From the NCBI GenBank assembly GCA_022565665.1, contig JAIUMI010000012.1, positions 1 through 64,000 on the forward strand: a DNA stretch of 64,000 bases, in the 5' to 3' direction. The notes below the pieces were generated by a model. It did not search any database. It was not told the origin of the DNA and saw only the letters and a program-made list of their open reading frames with translations. The position numbers and the translations under genes are program-made. This document shows, in pieces, positions 36,357-44,880 of the stretch (its first letter is position 1; the number at the start of each line of letters is the position of its first letter). The DNA is from Glycocaulis sp. Its GTDB lineage: Bacteria > Pseudomonadota > Alphaproteobacteria > Caulobacterales > Maricaulaceae.

Positions 36357-37397
36357 CTAGGGTTCTGCCGTCGCCGCACGCGGCTCGGCAGAACGGTTCA
36401 GCGGCCGGGTCATGCGTTCAAACGCATCGGCGCTTACCTCAAACCAGAAACCGTCTGTCAGGGCTCTGAGCGCGGCCGCACGGTCACGTGCATCCTCATT
36501 CACCGTCTCGATGCGGATCACGGCCCAGATGCCATCGCGCATACCGTGATAGAAGCGGTATTCGTATTCCAGCCCGTCAAACGTAACGGCACGATGCATG
36601 GCATCGGGCATGCGGGCGATATCGGGCGCTTCATCCACATCACGCAGGCGCACGCGCGCGCCCGCCGTTGCCGGCCCGTTGGCAGCGCCTGCGGTCATCA
36701 GCTGCCAGATGCGCGGGCTGACAAGCGCGAAATTTCGCTCCGCCGGGCTTTCGCGCTCAAGGATATAGGCCGGCGCCGTCTCCGGCACTATGAAAGCGCG
36801 CGCGACCATGCCCGGATCAATGTCCATGAAATCAAGGCCGAGCCAGCGGCCCGGATCGTCCAGCCCGGAAATCTGCCCGCTTGCCGCGAAGGCGCGTTCC
36901 CCGCGCGTGAGGCGGAAGTAGAGCCCATCCTCGCCGCGCGCCCGGCCGATGATGAGATCGGCCAGCACGGCCTCTCCCGCACCGGCAATGATGAGGCGCA
37001 CGCCCTCCCCGCCCTCCATCGGATCGTCCACGCCCAGATGGGCAAAGCGGGCCGGATCTCGCGTCATGGCGGCGGTATAGGTCAGCTGGGCCAGGGCCGC
37101 GTCCAGCTCGGCGATGCGTTCAGCGCGCACCGGGTAATTGCCGCGAGAGGGCATCACCCAGCCCTCGTCCGTGCGTTCAAAGCGGAACATGGTGTCCGGT
37201 GCGATGATCTCGATGGAACGGGCTTCGCCCGCCCGTGCGCTCCATCCCGGAAGGACCGGGCCGGACACGTCAGGACGGGCCCCGCGCTGGCTGTCAATCA
37301 CAAGGGCCGTGATCCCGGTCAGCAGAAGCACCGCGCCCGATACGGCGATAATCAGGGCGCGCTGGGCGCGGCGGAGAGCGGGAGACAATGTGCTCAT
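36357..37397 (-). CDS. DUF4340 protein of a Gld-type ABC operon
   Basis: 346 aa. One N-terminal membrane helix (ALIIAVSGAVLLLTGITALVI) and a periplasmic domain with the repeated DUF4340 pattern (SIEIIAPDTMFRFERTDEGW; DLIIGRARGEDGLYFRLTRG; DDPGRWLGLDFMDIDP). Such proteins accompany GldG-like auxiliary proteins and ABC-2 permeases. The ATG at 37397 overlaps the stop of the upstream GldG-like gene by 4 bases, making it the last gene of a four-gene run. Function unknown; it probably works outside the membrane with the GldG-like subunit. Confidence 0.87.
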   Translation of the reverse strand: MSTLSPALRRAQRALIIAVSGAVLLLTGITALVIDSQRGARPDVSGPVLPGWSARAGEARSIEIIAPDTMFRFERTDEGWVMPSRGNYPVRAERIAELDAALAQLTYTAAMTRDPARFAHLGVDDPMEGGEGVRLIIAGAGEAVLADLIIGRARGEDGLYFRLTRGERAFAASGQISGLDDPGRWLGLDFMDIDPGMVARAFIVPETAPAYILERESPAERNFALVSPRIWQLMTAGAANGPATAGARVRLRDVDEAPDIARMPDAMHRAVTFDGLEYEYRFYHGMRDGIWAVIRIETVNEDARDRAAALRALTDGFWFEVSADAFERMTRPLNRSAEPRAATAEP

Positions 37398-39235
37398 GCC
37401 TGACGCCTCCGGCGCACAAGGGTGAAGACGCCGCCCGCCAGCAGCACGATCAGGGGCGGCACCCACAGCGTCCACAGATGCAGGGACCGCTCCAGCGCCT
37501 CGATCTCGGCCCGGAAGCCGCGCTCCACATCGCGCAGCGCCGCCCGCGCGCTCACGATACGCTCACGCAAGGCCTCGGCACGCGCCGCGCTGGCGGCACC
37601 TGCCCCGCCCAGTGCGGAGGCCTCTCCAGCGGTGCTGAGGCGCGCCAGAGCGCCTTCTGCATCGGCAAGCTCCGCCCTCAACTCGTCCTGCAGTTCCACG
37701 AAGCGGGCTTCGGCGCGTGCGCGCAGCGCATCCACGCGGGCCATGGGCCGGGCCGAGCCAGCGCGCGAGCGCAGCGAGACAAGGGCCGGATCACCGGCCA
37801 GCGCATCGGCCAGATTAAGCGCCAGGGACAGATTATCGGCCACCATCTGCTCGCCAACCATGCCGTCGGCGCGCAAATAATAGGCCGGGTCCAGCCAGTC
37901 TGCATCGGCGATGACGATGATATCGGCCTCGGCCGGGCCTTCGATATGGGCGCTTGCCTCCAGGCGAATCTCGCCGGTCGGGGGGCCATCAGGAAAGGCG
38001 GTGGAGATCGGTCCGGAGACGCGCGCGGCAATCGTCAGCGGTGCATTCCCGTCGGGGCTGTAATTGCGCTGGAGATCATCGGGCGAGGGCGAGGTGCCCG
38101 CGATATCGGCATCGACCAGCGACCCGTCAGGGCTCGTCTGGATGAGCGGCGTGAACACCGTTTCAGCGCCGCTGCGCGCCGTGAGCAGGCCGGGAGAGCC
38201 GACATTCACCCCGCGCTCCAGCGCGCTGGTCGCGGGCATGTCCGCCGACAGGCCGGAAGGCGGTACACCAAACCAGAGCGGATAGGCACGCGTGCGGGTT
38301 CGTCCCGCCTCGCTGACCTGTACGGGCAGGCCATGGGCCCGGTCCATCACCACATAGGTAGGGTCGTAAGCGACGCCCCACTGGGTCAGCAGGCGCGGCA
38401 GGCGCGAGGTGCGCAGCGCATTGATCGGCGGCAGGCCGTCAGGCCCCGTGCGCAGGGCCAGATGGGCCAGCGGATCGACCGCCACCATCACCCGTCCGCG
38501 CGCCAGCGCGAACTGGTCGACGAGATAAAGTTGCTGCTCATCAAGATTGCCGGGGTGCAGGAGAAGCAGCGCATCAGCCTCGGGAACGGAAGTGAAGCGG
38601 TCATCCAGCCAGCGCACCTCATAGGTCTGCGCCAGCGCATCTATGACCGGATTGGCCGAGCGCCCGTCCAGATTGGGCGCAAAGGGCAGGGAGGAAATGA
38701 TGGCGATCACTGGTGTGCGCGTGCGCTCCAGCTCCGAAATCACGCGCACGATCTCGTATTCGAGACGCGCCTCTTCAGCCGGGTCGAAGAAGGCGATGAC
38801 GGCCGTGCCATCGATGGCATTGCTGCCCGCCAGCCCGAAGAAGAGCTGGCCGCCATCCTCGGTCGGCACTGCTTCCAGCCCCGCGGCGATCGCCGCGTCT
38901 TCTTCCACCGAGAAGGGCGCAGGATCAATCTCGGCAAGGCGGATGCGTCCGCCCGAACGTGCAGCCAGTCCCCTGAGCATTTCACGCACGCGCGCGCCAT
39001 AGGCCCTGACAGCGGGATAGCGGGCTGCACTGCCGCGCGAATAGTAGAAGGTCAGCGTAACCGGCTCTTCCAGCCGGTTCACCACCTCCATCGTGCCGGG
39101 GCTGAGACGGTAGAGCCGTCCCTCGGTCAGATCGAGCCGGGCGCCATCGGCCAGCACACCGGCCAGCAGATTCAGCCCGGCAAACCCGGCAATGAGACCC
39201 AAGGAGATGAGGGCGAGAAGGCGCGACGGGCTCAT
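37394..39235 (-). CDS. GldG-like ABC transporter auxiliary protein
   Basis: 613 aa. An N-terminal membrane helix is followed by the family start RLDLTEGRLYRLSPGTMEVVNRLEEPVTLTFYYS (core LTEGRLYRLSPGT), a periplasmic ABC_transp_aux domain (IAIISSLPFAPNLDGRSANP; LLLHPGNLDEQQLYLVDQFA), a long helical segment near 500-590 and a final membrane helix (LWVPPLIVLLAGGVFTLVRR). GldG works with GldF and GldA in Bacteroidota gliding, but homologues are common in non-gliding bacteria, where the role is unknown. Overlaps its neighbours by 4 bases on both sides. Confidence 0.9.
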   Translation of the reverse strand: MSPSRLLALISLGLIAGFAGLNLLAGVLADGARLDLTEGRLYRLSPGTMEVVNRLEEPVTLTFYYSRGSAARYPAVRAYGARVREMLRGLAARSGGRIRLAEIDPAPFSVEEDAAIAAGLEAVPTEDGGQLFFGLAGSNAIDGTAVIAFFDPAEEARLEYEIVRVISELERTRTPVIAIISSLPFAPNLDGRSANPVIDALAQTYEVRWLDDRFTSVPEADALLLLHPGNLDEQQLYLVDQFALARGRVMVAVDPLAHLALRTGPDGLPPINALRTSRLPRLLTQWGVAYDPTYVVMDRAHGLPVQVSEAGRTRTRAYPLWFGVPPSGLSADMPATSALERGVNVGSPGLLTARSGAETVFTPLIQTSPDGSLVDADIAGTSPSPDDLQRNYSPDGNAPLTIAARVSGPISTAFPDGPPTGEIRLEASAHIEGPAEADIIVIADADWLDPAYYLRADGMVGEQMVADNLSLALNLADALAGDPALVSLRSRAGSARPMARVDALRARAEARFVELQDELRAELADAEGALARLSTAGEASALGGAGAASAARAEALRERIVSARAALRDVERGFRAEIEALERSLHLWTLWVPPLIVLLAGGVFTLVRRRRQA

Positions 39236-39972
39236 CGGCCACCTCCCCGGCGCGCATCAATGAGCGCCATGGCCAGCAACAGGCCCAGAGCGATGAGGGA
39301 GAGGAAATAAACGAGATCACTCAGGCTGACGACACCCCGGCGGAGCGAGTCAAAGCGGGCAAGCGCGGAAAGCCCGGCCAGCGCCTCCGCAAAGACGCCC
39401 GGCAGGCGCGTGCTGATCGCATCAAGCACCAGGGGCAGGCCTGCGGCGGTGAGGATGAGGCAGACACCGGCAGCCAGCACGAAGGCGATCACCTGATTGG
39501 AGGTGGTGGCCGACAGTGCCTGCGAAATCGCCAGATATCCGCCCGCCAGCAGGGCTGCACCGAAATAGGCCGTGGCGATGGCGGCATTATCCGGATTGCC
39601 GAGATAATTCATGGCGATCCACAGAGGGAAGGTGAGCGAGAGCGCGAGCCCTGCAATCGTCCAGGCCGCCAGAAACTTGGCGAGCGCGGCAGCCCAGAGG
39701 GGAATTGGCGCAGCCAGCAGCATTTCCAGCGTGCCCGCCTCGCGCTCCTCGGCCCAGGCGCGCATGGCAAGCGCCGGCATCAGGATCATCAACAGCCAGG
39801 GCAAGTAATCGAACAGCGGTGCAAGATCGGCCCGGCCGGTATCGAAAAGCCGGCCCACATGCCAGGCAAAGCTGGGCGCGGCGATGGCAAAGGCGGTCAG
39901 GAAGACCCAGGCAAGCGGGGTCTCGAAATAGGCGGCAAGTTCACGCCGGTAGACAGCCCAGAGCGCAGTCAT
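39232..39972 (-). CDS. ABC-2 type permease (GldF-like)
   Basis: 246 aa with six membrane helices. It begins WAVYRRELAAYFETPLAWVFL and has MRAWAEEREAGTLEMLLAAPI, the signature of NosY/GldF-type ABC-2 permeases. It forms the membrane channel for the ATPase encoded just upstream, with which it overlaps by 4 bases. Substrate unknown; such exporters act on polysaccharide, lipid or peptide cargo, or only energise an envelope process. Confidence 0.92.
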   Translation of the reverse strand: MTALWAVYRRELAAYFETPLAWVFLTAFAIAAPSFAWHVGRLFDTGRADLAPLFDYLPWLLMILMPALAMRAWAEEREAGTLEMLLAAPIPLWAAALAKFLAAWTIAGLALSLTFPLWIAMNYLGNPDNAAIATAYFGAALLAGGYLAISQALSATTSNQVIAFVLAAGVCLILTAAGLPLVLDAISTRLPGVFAEALAGLSALARFDSLRRGVVSLSDLVYFLSLIALGLLLAMALIDARRGGGR

Positions 39973-40742
39973 TCTACACCCTCCCGCGCCTTCTTCGCCT
40001 TGCGCGGCTTTATCGTTGCCTGTTCGGCACTGTGACCGGTGAGCATGCGGAAGGCGCTGGCAAGAGAGGGTTCGGGCGCGGAGCGGATGATGGCGGCGGG
40101 CGTGTCATCGCTGACGATGCGCCCGCCCGTGATCACGATGGCGCGCGAGCACACGCTCTCCACCTCTTCGAGCAGATGGGTGGAGATGAGGATGGTCTTT
40201 TCGGCGGCCATCTCCCGGATCAGGGCGCGCACACCGTCCTTCTGGTTGGGATCGAGCCCGTCTGTGGGCTCATCAAGGATCAGCACTTGCGGGTCGTGAG
40301 CAATCGCGGCGGCGAGAGCCGCACGGCGCTTGAAGCCTTTTGACAGCATGCCGATCGGGCGGCTGGCGGCCTCGCCCATGCGGGTGCGCTCCAGCGCGCG
40401 TTCGGCAGCCTCGGTCAGTGCCGCGCCGGTGAAGCCGCGCACGCGCAAGTGAAACCGGGCAAAGGCGCGCGGCGTCATCGCCGGATAGGCAGGGGCGCCC
40501 TCGGGCAGATAGCCGAGCGCGGTCTGCGCGCTGCGCCGCTCGCGCACCGCGTCGGAACCGGCAATGCGTGCCACACCGGAATCCGGCTCCAGACAGCCTG
40601 CCAGCATGCGCATGGTGGTGGACTTGCCTGCCCCGTTGGGGCCGAGCAGCGCGACCACCTCGCCCGTCCCGGCGGTAAAGCTGATTCCGTCCACGGCCCG
40701 CGTCGAGCCAAAGCGTTTGACCAGGTCCAGCGCTTCGATCAT
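39969..40742 (-). CDS. ABC transporter ATP-binding protein (GldA-like)
   Basis: 257 aa ATPase: Walker A GPNGAGKSTTMRML, signature LSKGFKRRAALAAAIA (the S-K-G-F form of this subfamily), Walker B VLILDEPTDGLDPNQ, and the switch His in ILISTHLLEEVES. It is the first gene of the operon ATPase-permease-GldG-DUF4340. The ATG at 40742 starts MIEALDLVKRFG, which fits the family better than an upstream start that adds 17 residues. No regulator is adjacent. Confidence 0.93.
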   Translation of the reverse strand: MIEALDLVKRFGSTRAVDGISFTAGTGEVVALLGPNGAGKSTTMRMLAGCLEPDSGVARIAGSDAVRERRSAQTALGYLPEGAPAYPAMTPRAFARFHLRVRGFTGAALTEAAERALERTRMGEAASRPIGMLSKGFKRRAALAAAIAHDPQVLILDEPTDGLDPNQKDGVRALIREMAAEKTILISTHLLEEVESVCSRAIVITGGRIVSDDTPAAIIRSAPEPSLASAFRMLTGHSAEQATIKPRKAKKAREGVE

Positions 40743-41090
40743 GGGCGCGTTATCACCGTATCCGCAGCAGGGATTGAACAGGTGAAAAGCCATAGCGCGC
40801 CTTGCCGCGCGCGGCTAGCGCCTGCTCTGCAATGGGCAGGAAGAAAAAGGGGGGCGATGGAGGAAGGGTGTGTACCGGCCAGCCTGTACACCCGGATCCG
40901 GGGGGCTGGGGGGGCTGAAATCCAGATCGGGCATATGTCCAGAACCGGCCGGCCCGTGAAAAGTGCTGGCGCGGTAAGGCGGGCAAGCGGCGGGAATAAG
41001 GCGTGACTGTGGCAGCGCATGAAATCTTTGTAAGAGGCGGAAAAATCGCGCAGGCTGTGATTCTGTCGTCGGCAAACGGATGGATGCTGA
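40743..41090. other. 348-base gap between divergent genes, no gene seen
   Basis: This gap holds the promoters of the ABC operon (minus) and DUF2794 (plus). Inside it, GTGTAC at 40870-40875 and GTACAC at 40886-40891 form a 6+6 inverted repeat with 10-base spacing, operator-like. G-rich runs follow. Short open frames here have no convincing composition, so I call none of them a gene. Confidence 0.5.
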
Positions 41091-41414
41091 ATGCCACTGG
41101 ACGCAGACGCGCGCGTTTCCAAGGTCATGTTCGACCGCAAGGAGCTGGATGCGATCCTGCGTGTTTACGGGATGATGGTGGCGGCCGGAGAGTGGCGCGA
41201 CTATGCCATTGACGGGCTGAAGGACCGGGCGGAGTTCTCTGTCTTCCGCCACGCCGCCGAGCACCCGCTATACCGCATCGTGAAAACCCCCGCCGATGCG
41301 CGCCGGCAGGGCGCATGGAAGATCGTGTCGGCCACCGGCGTGATCCTGAAACGCGGCCATGAGCTGGCGCACGTGCTCAAGGTATTCGACAGGGCCAAGC
41401 TGCGGCTGGCGTGA
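41091..41414 (+). CDS. DUF2794 protein
   Basis: 107 aa, alphaproteobacterial family of unknown function. The match is clear along the whole length: FDRKELDAILRVYGMMVAAGEWRDYAIDGL (core ILRVYGMMVAAGEWRDYAID), FSVFRHAAEHPLYRIVK and GVILKRGHELAHVLKVFD. It is soluble, basic and small. Family members are slightly longer at the N-terminus, so the ATG at 41091 could be one of several starts. It stands alone and shares a terminator with the converging gene downstream. Confidence 0.9.
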   Translation: MPLDADARVSKVMFDRKELDAILRVYGMMVAAGEWRDYAIDGLKDRAEFSVFRHAAEHPLYRIVKTPADARRQGAWKIVSATGVILKRGHELAHVLKVFDRAKLRLA

Positions 41415-41420
41415 GGTCAG

Positions 41421-41454
41421 AAAAAAGCGCCCCGGCCAGATGACCGGGGCGCTT
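41421..41454. terminator. Bidirectional terminator between DUF2794 and BI-1 genes
   Basis: AGCGCCCCGG and CCGGGGCGCT form a perfect 10-pair stem around 8 bases. On minus the stem is followed by TTTTTT, giving a strong terminator for the Bax-inhibitor-like gene. On plus only TT follows, so it is weaker for DUF2794. Confidence 0.88.
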
Positions 41455-41479
41455 CGCATTCAGGCTCGGATGTTAACGC

Positions 41480-42250
41480 CTAGTCGCGATTGCCCAGCAG
41501 CATCAGGATGACCTGGAACATGTTCACGAACGCGATGTACAGGTTCAGCGCGCCGTAATTGGTCATCACCGCCATGGAACGCTGGTCACCGGCAATGCTG
41601 GCATAGGTCAGCTTCAGGTTCTGCGTCTGCCAGGCCGTAACGCCCGCCATCAGCACCAGGACAGCCAGCTGGATAAGCAGTTCGAACCCGCCGGACTGGA
41701 TGAAGAAGGCGTTGATCAGGCCGATGGCGATGACGCCGATAATGCCCATGAAGAGGAAGACCCGTAAGGGTTGCAGGTTCGTCTTCGTGGTGTAGCCATA
41801 GAGCGAGAGGCCCAGGAAGGCCGCTGCCGTGATGGCAAAGGCCTGCGCGATGGTGCCGAAGGTCACGTTCAGCGTGGTGCCGGACATCGTCTCGCCGGTT
41901 ACACCCGCCGTCGCGAGCGCCACCCAGATGGACAGGCCCGAACCGATCAGCGCGACAATAGCCCAGTACAGCACGGCCGACCCCATGGGAGAGGGGTTGC
42001 GCATGAAGAACATGGAACCGAAAAGCAGGGCGATCGGGCCGAACTGAACGATGAAGATGAGCGGCGGGCTAAGCACGGCCTGCGTCAGGGCCGGCACAAA
42101 GCCGCTGCCGATCACGAAGGCCAGCGCGCCGGACACGAGAAGGCCGAGCGCCATCTTGTTGTAAACGCCCAGCATGAAGCTGCGCAGACCGGCATCGACG
42201 GAGGTGTCGAGCGTGCCTGCGCCATAGCTGGCTCTGGAAAACTGGTTCAT
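41480..42250 (-). CDS. Bax inhibitor-1/YccA family membrane protein
   Basis: 256 aa with seven membrane helices. After MNQFSRASYGAGTLDTSVDAGLR comes the TMBIM start FMLGVYNKMALGLLVSGALA (core YNKMALGLLVSG), then SPPLIFIVQFGPIALLF, and near the end IAFVNMFQVILMLLGNRD. Bacterial members such as YetJ are pH-gated calcium channels, while YccA interacts with the FtsH protease. The ATG at 42250 is chosen because the residues upstream do not fit the family. A 5' leader contains a small GGGTGC/GCACCC hairpin at 42290-42305. It ends 26 bases before a strong terminator. Confidence 0.93.
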   Translation of the reverse strand: MNQFSRASYGAGTLDTSVDAGLRSFMLGVYNKMALGLLVSGALAFVIGSGFVPALTQAVLSPPLIFIVQFGPIALLFGSMFFMRNPSPMGSAVLYWAIVALIGSGLSIWVALATAGVTGETMSGTTLNVTFGTIAQAFAITAAAFLGLSLYGYTTKTNLQPLRVFLFMGIIGVIAIGLINAFFIQSGGFELLIQLAVLVLMAGVTAWQTQNLKLTYASIAGDQRSMAVMTNYGALNLYIAFVNMFQVILMLLGNRD

Positions 42251-42370
42251 GGGTGTCTCACTTACCTCATTGCAACAGGGGAAGCGGACGGGTGCGAAAG
42301 CACCCACGCTTGAGCCTATATATCAGGTGGAAACCCCTGCGATTCAAGGAAAACCGGCTGATAATCTGCG

Positions 42371-43057
42371 TCAGGCCGCGCGCTGGAAGTCCATGAAGAC
42401 CGGGTCGATATCGCCCAGATGCTTGGACTGGTAGCGCGTGGTGATGTGATCTTCGGGCGCGATGCGCCAGTCATCGGCCCTTTGCGCCAGCCAGTTGAGC
42501 CCCGGCGTCTCCAGCAGGAGGGGCAGGGCCCAGTCGGCATAGACGCGCACATCAGTCGCCACGCGCAGCTGTCCGCCGGGTTTCAGGATGCGGGTGAGCT
42601 CCAGCGCCGTATCTTCCTGCACGAAGCGGCGGAAAGCATGGCGCTTTTTCGGCCAGGGATCGGGAAAGAGCAGGAAGATACGGTCAAAGCTGGCATCAGG
42701 CATGCGCTCGATCTCGCCGCGCGCATCGGCCCGCTTGACCCGGACATTGGCTAGTCCGTGCTCCTCTATCCCGGCCAGTGCCTTGGCAACGCCGTTGAGG
42801 AAGGGCTCGATCCCCATGAAGCCGGTGTCGGGGAAACGCGCAGCCTGGCCGGTCAGGTGCTCGGCCGCGCCAAAGCCGATCTCCAGCACGCGGGTCCCGA
42901 ACCCGGCAAGCAGGATGTCAGGCTTCACCGGGCCCTCATCGGCCCAGCTGAGGCCCGGCAGCATCTCGTCGACCAGTTTCTGCTGGCGCGCGGAAAGGGC
43001 GTGACCCTTCGCCCGCCCGTAAAGGCGGCGCGAGGGCGGGTGCGGGCCGTCACTCAT
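42371..43057 (-). CDS. trmB: tRNA (guanine-N7-)-methyltransferase TrmB
   Basis: 228 aa SAM-dependent enzyme that makes m7G46 in tRNA. Key blocks are VLEIGFGAAEHLTGQA (SAM site), GIEPFLNGVAKAL, RIFLLFPDPWPKKRHAFRRF (the diagnostic PDPWPKKRH) and LRVATDVRVYADWAL, ending with TRYQSKHLGDIDPVFMDFQ. It lies 8 bases after metK on the same strand, the usual alphaproteobacterial order; metK supplies its methyl donor. Last gene of the long minus-strand housekeeping run. Confidence 0.96.
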   Translation of the reverse strand: MSDGPHPPSRRLYGRAKGHALSARQQKLVDEMLPGLSWADEGPVKPDILLAGFGTRVLEIGFGAAEHLTGQAARFPDTGFMGIEPFLNGVAKALAGIEEHGLANVRVKRADARGEIERMPDASFDRIFLLFPDPWPKKRHAFRRFVQEDTALELTRILKPGGQLRVATDVRVYADWALPLLLETPGLNWLAQRADDWRIAPEDHITTRYQSKHLGDIDPVFMDFQRAA

Positions 43058-43065
43058 CGCAGATA

Positions 43066-44238
43066 TCAGGCAAGGCCCTTGAGCTGATCAACCAGATCGG
43101 TCTTCTCCCAGGAGAAGCCGCCATCGGCGTCCGGCGTGCGCCCGAAATGGCCATAGGCGGCCGTGCGCGCATAGATGGGCTTGTTCAGCTGGAGATGGGT
43201 GCGGATGCCGCGCGGGGAGAGGTTCATCAGCTGGGGCAGAACCTGCTCCAGCTTCGTCTCGTCCACCTCGCCGGTGCCGTGCAGATCGACATAGACCGCC
43301 AGCGGCTTGGCCACGCCGATGGCATAGGCCAGCTGGATGGTGCATCTCGCCGCCAGACCGGCAGCGACCACATTCTTGGCGAGATAGCGCGCCGCATAGG
43401 CCGCAGACCGGTCCACCTTGGTCGGATCCTTGCCGGAGAACGCGCCGCCGCCGTGCGGGGCCGCGCCGCCATAGGTGTCCACGATGATTTTGCGGCCCGT
43501 CAGGCCCGCATCGCCGTCCGGTCCGCCAATGACGAACTTGCCGGTCGGGTTCACATAGAACTCGTCCTCGGGCGGGAACCAGCCCTCGGGCAGCACGCTT
43601 TTCACGACCGGGCGGACCAGCTCGCGGATCTCGTCCAGCGTCGCATCGGCGGTGTGCTGGGTGGAGACCACCACGCTGGTCACGCCGACCGGCTTGCCGT
43701 TCTCATAGCGCAGCGAGACCTGGGATTTGGCGTCCGGCTCGAACTGGCGCACTGCGCCGGATTTGCGCAGGCGTGCCATCTCCTTGAGAATCTGGTGGGA
43801 ATAGAGGATCGGGGCCGGCATCAGCTCGGGCGTCTCGTTCGTGGCAAAGCCGAACATGATGCCCTGATCGCCTGCGCCTTCTTCAGTATAGCTGCCCGAG
43901 CCTTCATCCACGCCCTGCGCGATATCGACGGACTGTTCGTGCAGATAGTTGGAGAAGGCGGCGCTTTCCCAGTGGAAGCCATCCTGCTCGTAACCGATAT
44001 CCTTCACCGCGGCACGCGCAGCCGCCTCGATCTCCTCGCCGGAAATCTCAGCTGCGCAGCGCACCTCGCCCGCCAGCACGATGCGGTTGGTGGTGGTCAG
44101 CGTTTCGCACGCCACGCGCGCGACCGGGTCACGGGAGAGGAACAGATCCACCACCGTATCGGAAATGCGGTCACAGACCTTGTCCGGATGGCCTTCTGAT
44201 ACGCTTTCGCTGGTGAAGATGTAGGAGGTACGTGCCAA
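43066..44238 (-). CDS. metK: S-adenosylmethionine synthetase
   Basis: 390 aa enzyme forming SAM from methionine and ATP. Motifs: [20 protein letters not shown] (core [14 protein letters not shown]), [12 protein letters not shown], and [19 protein letters not shown]. Start choice: a TTG at 44238 gives [12 protein letters not shown], matching the family N-terminus, and has GAGG 6 bases upstream. An ATG at 44250 would add four residues (MRLI) and has no ribosome site. Both the GAGG and that ATG lie inside a long hairpin (44244-44273), so translation is probably controlled by RNA structure. It is followed at 8 bases by trmB. Confidence 0.96.
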   Translation of the reverse strand: MARTSYIFTSESVSEGHPDKVCDRISDTVVDLFLSRDPVARVACETLTTTNRIVLAGEVRCAAEISGEEIEAAARAAVKDIGYEQDGFHWESAAFSNYLHEQSVDIAQGVDEGSGSYTEEGAGDQGIMFGFATNETPELMPAPILYSHQILKEMARLRKSGAVRQFEPDAKSQVSLRYENGKPVGVTSVVVSTQHTADATLDEIRELVRPVVKSVLPEGWFPPEDEFYVNPTGKFVIGGPDGDAGLTGRKIIVDTYGGAAPHGGGAFSGKDPTKVDRSAAYAARYLAKNVVAAGLAARCTIQLAYAIGVAKPLAVYVDLHGTGEVDETKLEQVLPQLMNLSPRGIRTHLQLNKPIYARTAAYGHFGRTPDADGGFSWEKTDLVDQLKGLA

Positions 44239-44243
44239 GATGA

Positions 44244-44273
44244 GCCTCATATAAAGCTTGCTTTATGTGAGGC
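44244..44273 (-). promoter_or_regulatory. Leader hairpin covering the metK ribosome binding site
   Basis: On minus, GCCTCACATAAAGC and GCTTTATATGAGGC face each other across AA, giving about 12-13 pairs with one C-A mismatch. The GAGG that fits the metK start is inside the 3' arm and would be hidden when the stem forms. A second stem (GTGCCGC/GCGGCAC, 44343-44362) lies upstream in the same 135-base leader. I do not recognise the SAM-II or SAM/SAH aptamer consensus here. Confidence 0.6.
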
Positions 44274-44373
44274 GCTTAAAGACCATCTTCACGGCGAAAG
44301 CAAGCAGGGAGTGTGCGGGCCGGCCATGGGCCGCGCCCGTCTGTGCCGCTGCGCGGCGGCACCGTGCACCGGA

Positions 44374-44790
44374 CTAGTCCTCGCTCTCGTCAGTATCAGC
44401 GAGCGAACGGACCAGCTCGAGCACCCGGCGGCGCACCTTGGGATCGGTGATGCGCGAGAAAGCCTGGGCCAGCGCCACCCCGTCAGATGATTGCAGGAAA
44501 TCATTGATGATCGGGGTCTGGTCGCCCTCGGCAAAGCCGGGTTCCACGGCCGGCGAGCCAGCACCTTCAAAGAAGAAGGCCACCGGCACTTCGAGCACGC
44601 GCGCCAGCTTCCACAGCCGGCCCGCGCCGATGCGGTTCGTGCCGCGCTCATACTTCTGGACCTGCTGGAAGGTGACGCCAAGCTCCTCGCCAAGTTTTTC
44701 CTGACTCATGTTCAGGATCTGCCGGCGCAGGCGCACGCGCGAGCCGACATGCCGGTCTACGGGGTTGGGTTCACGTGGGTTTATCGCCAT
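44374..44790 (-). CDS. XRE-family helix-turn-helix regulator
   Basis: 138 aa. The HTH domain spans about residues 13-70 (VGSRVRLRRQILNMSQEKLG, core LGEELGVTFQQVQKYERGTNR), followed by a C-terminal region that is helical and acidic (KVRRRVLELVRSLADTDESED). This regulator between lnt and metK is conserved in alphaproteobacteria; its targets are not established. The start is either ATG at 44790 or GTG at 44799; GAGG lies 11 and 2 bases before them, so I favour the ATG. An 8+8 inverted repeat lies upstream and could be its own operator. Confidence 0.9.
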   Translation of the reverse strand: MAINPREPNPVDRHVGSRVRLRRQILNMSQEKLGEELGVTFQQVQKYERGTNRIGAGRLWKLARVLEVPVAFFFEGAGSPAVEPGFAEGDQTPIINDFLQSSDGVALAQAFSRITDPKVRRRVLELVRSLADTDESED

Positions 44791-44815
44791 CGGGTTCACA
44801 TCCTCAAATCGTCAA

Positions 44816-44851
44816 GACCAGACGGCCGGAGCCATGTTGCCATGTCTGGTC
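44816..44851. promoter_or_regulatory. Inverted repeat GACCAGAC-N20-GTCTGGTC upstream of the XRE gene
   Basis: Perfect 8-base arms, 26-61 bases before the regulator start. Half-site centres are 28 bases apart, near three helical turns, so two dimers or a looped dimer could bind. It could equally be a leader hairpin with a large loop. Confidence 0.4.
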
Positions 44852-44880
44852 CAGGAAATCAGAAAAGCAATATCCGGAAA

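Noticed and set aside
37388-39310. A 640-codon open frame on plus, antisense to the GldG-like gene and longer than it.
   Set aside because: Its product is rich in Arg, Gly and His with no domain, while the minus frame gives a clean GldG-like protein with 4-base overlaps on both sides. High GC content creates such shadow frames.
41003-41212. A 69-codon frame overlapping the start of DUF2794.
   Set aside because: The DUF2794 frame matches its family; this one does not continue with protein-like composition.
42290-42305. GGGTGC-GAAA-GCACCC hairpin as a terminator for trmB.
   Set aside because: No T tract follows on either strand, and it lies in the leader of the BI-1-like gene; it may be only a minor leader hairpin.
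44236-44373. A SAM-II or SAM/SAH riboswitch before metK.
   Set aside because: The hairpin is real, but I do not find the conserved core bases of either class, so it is reported only as an unassigned leader structure.
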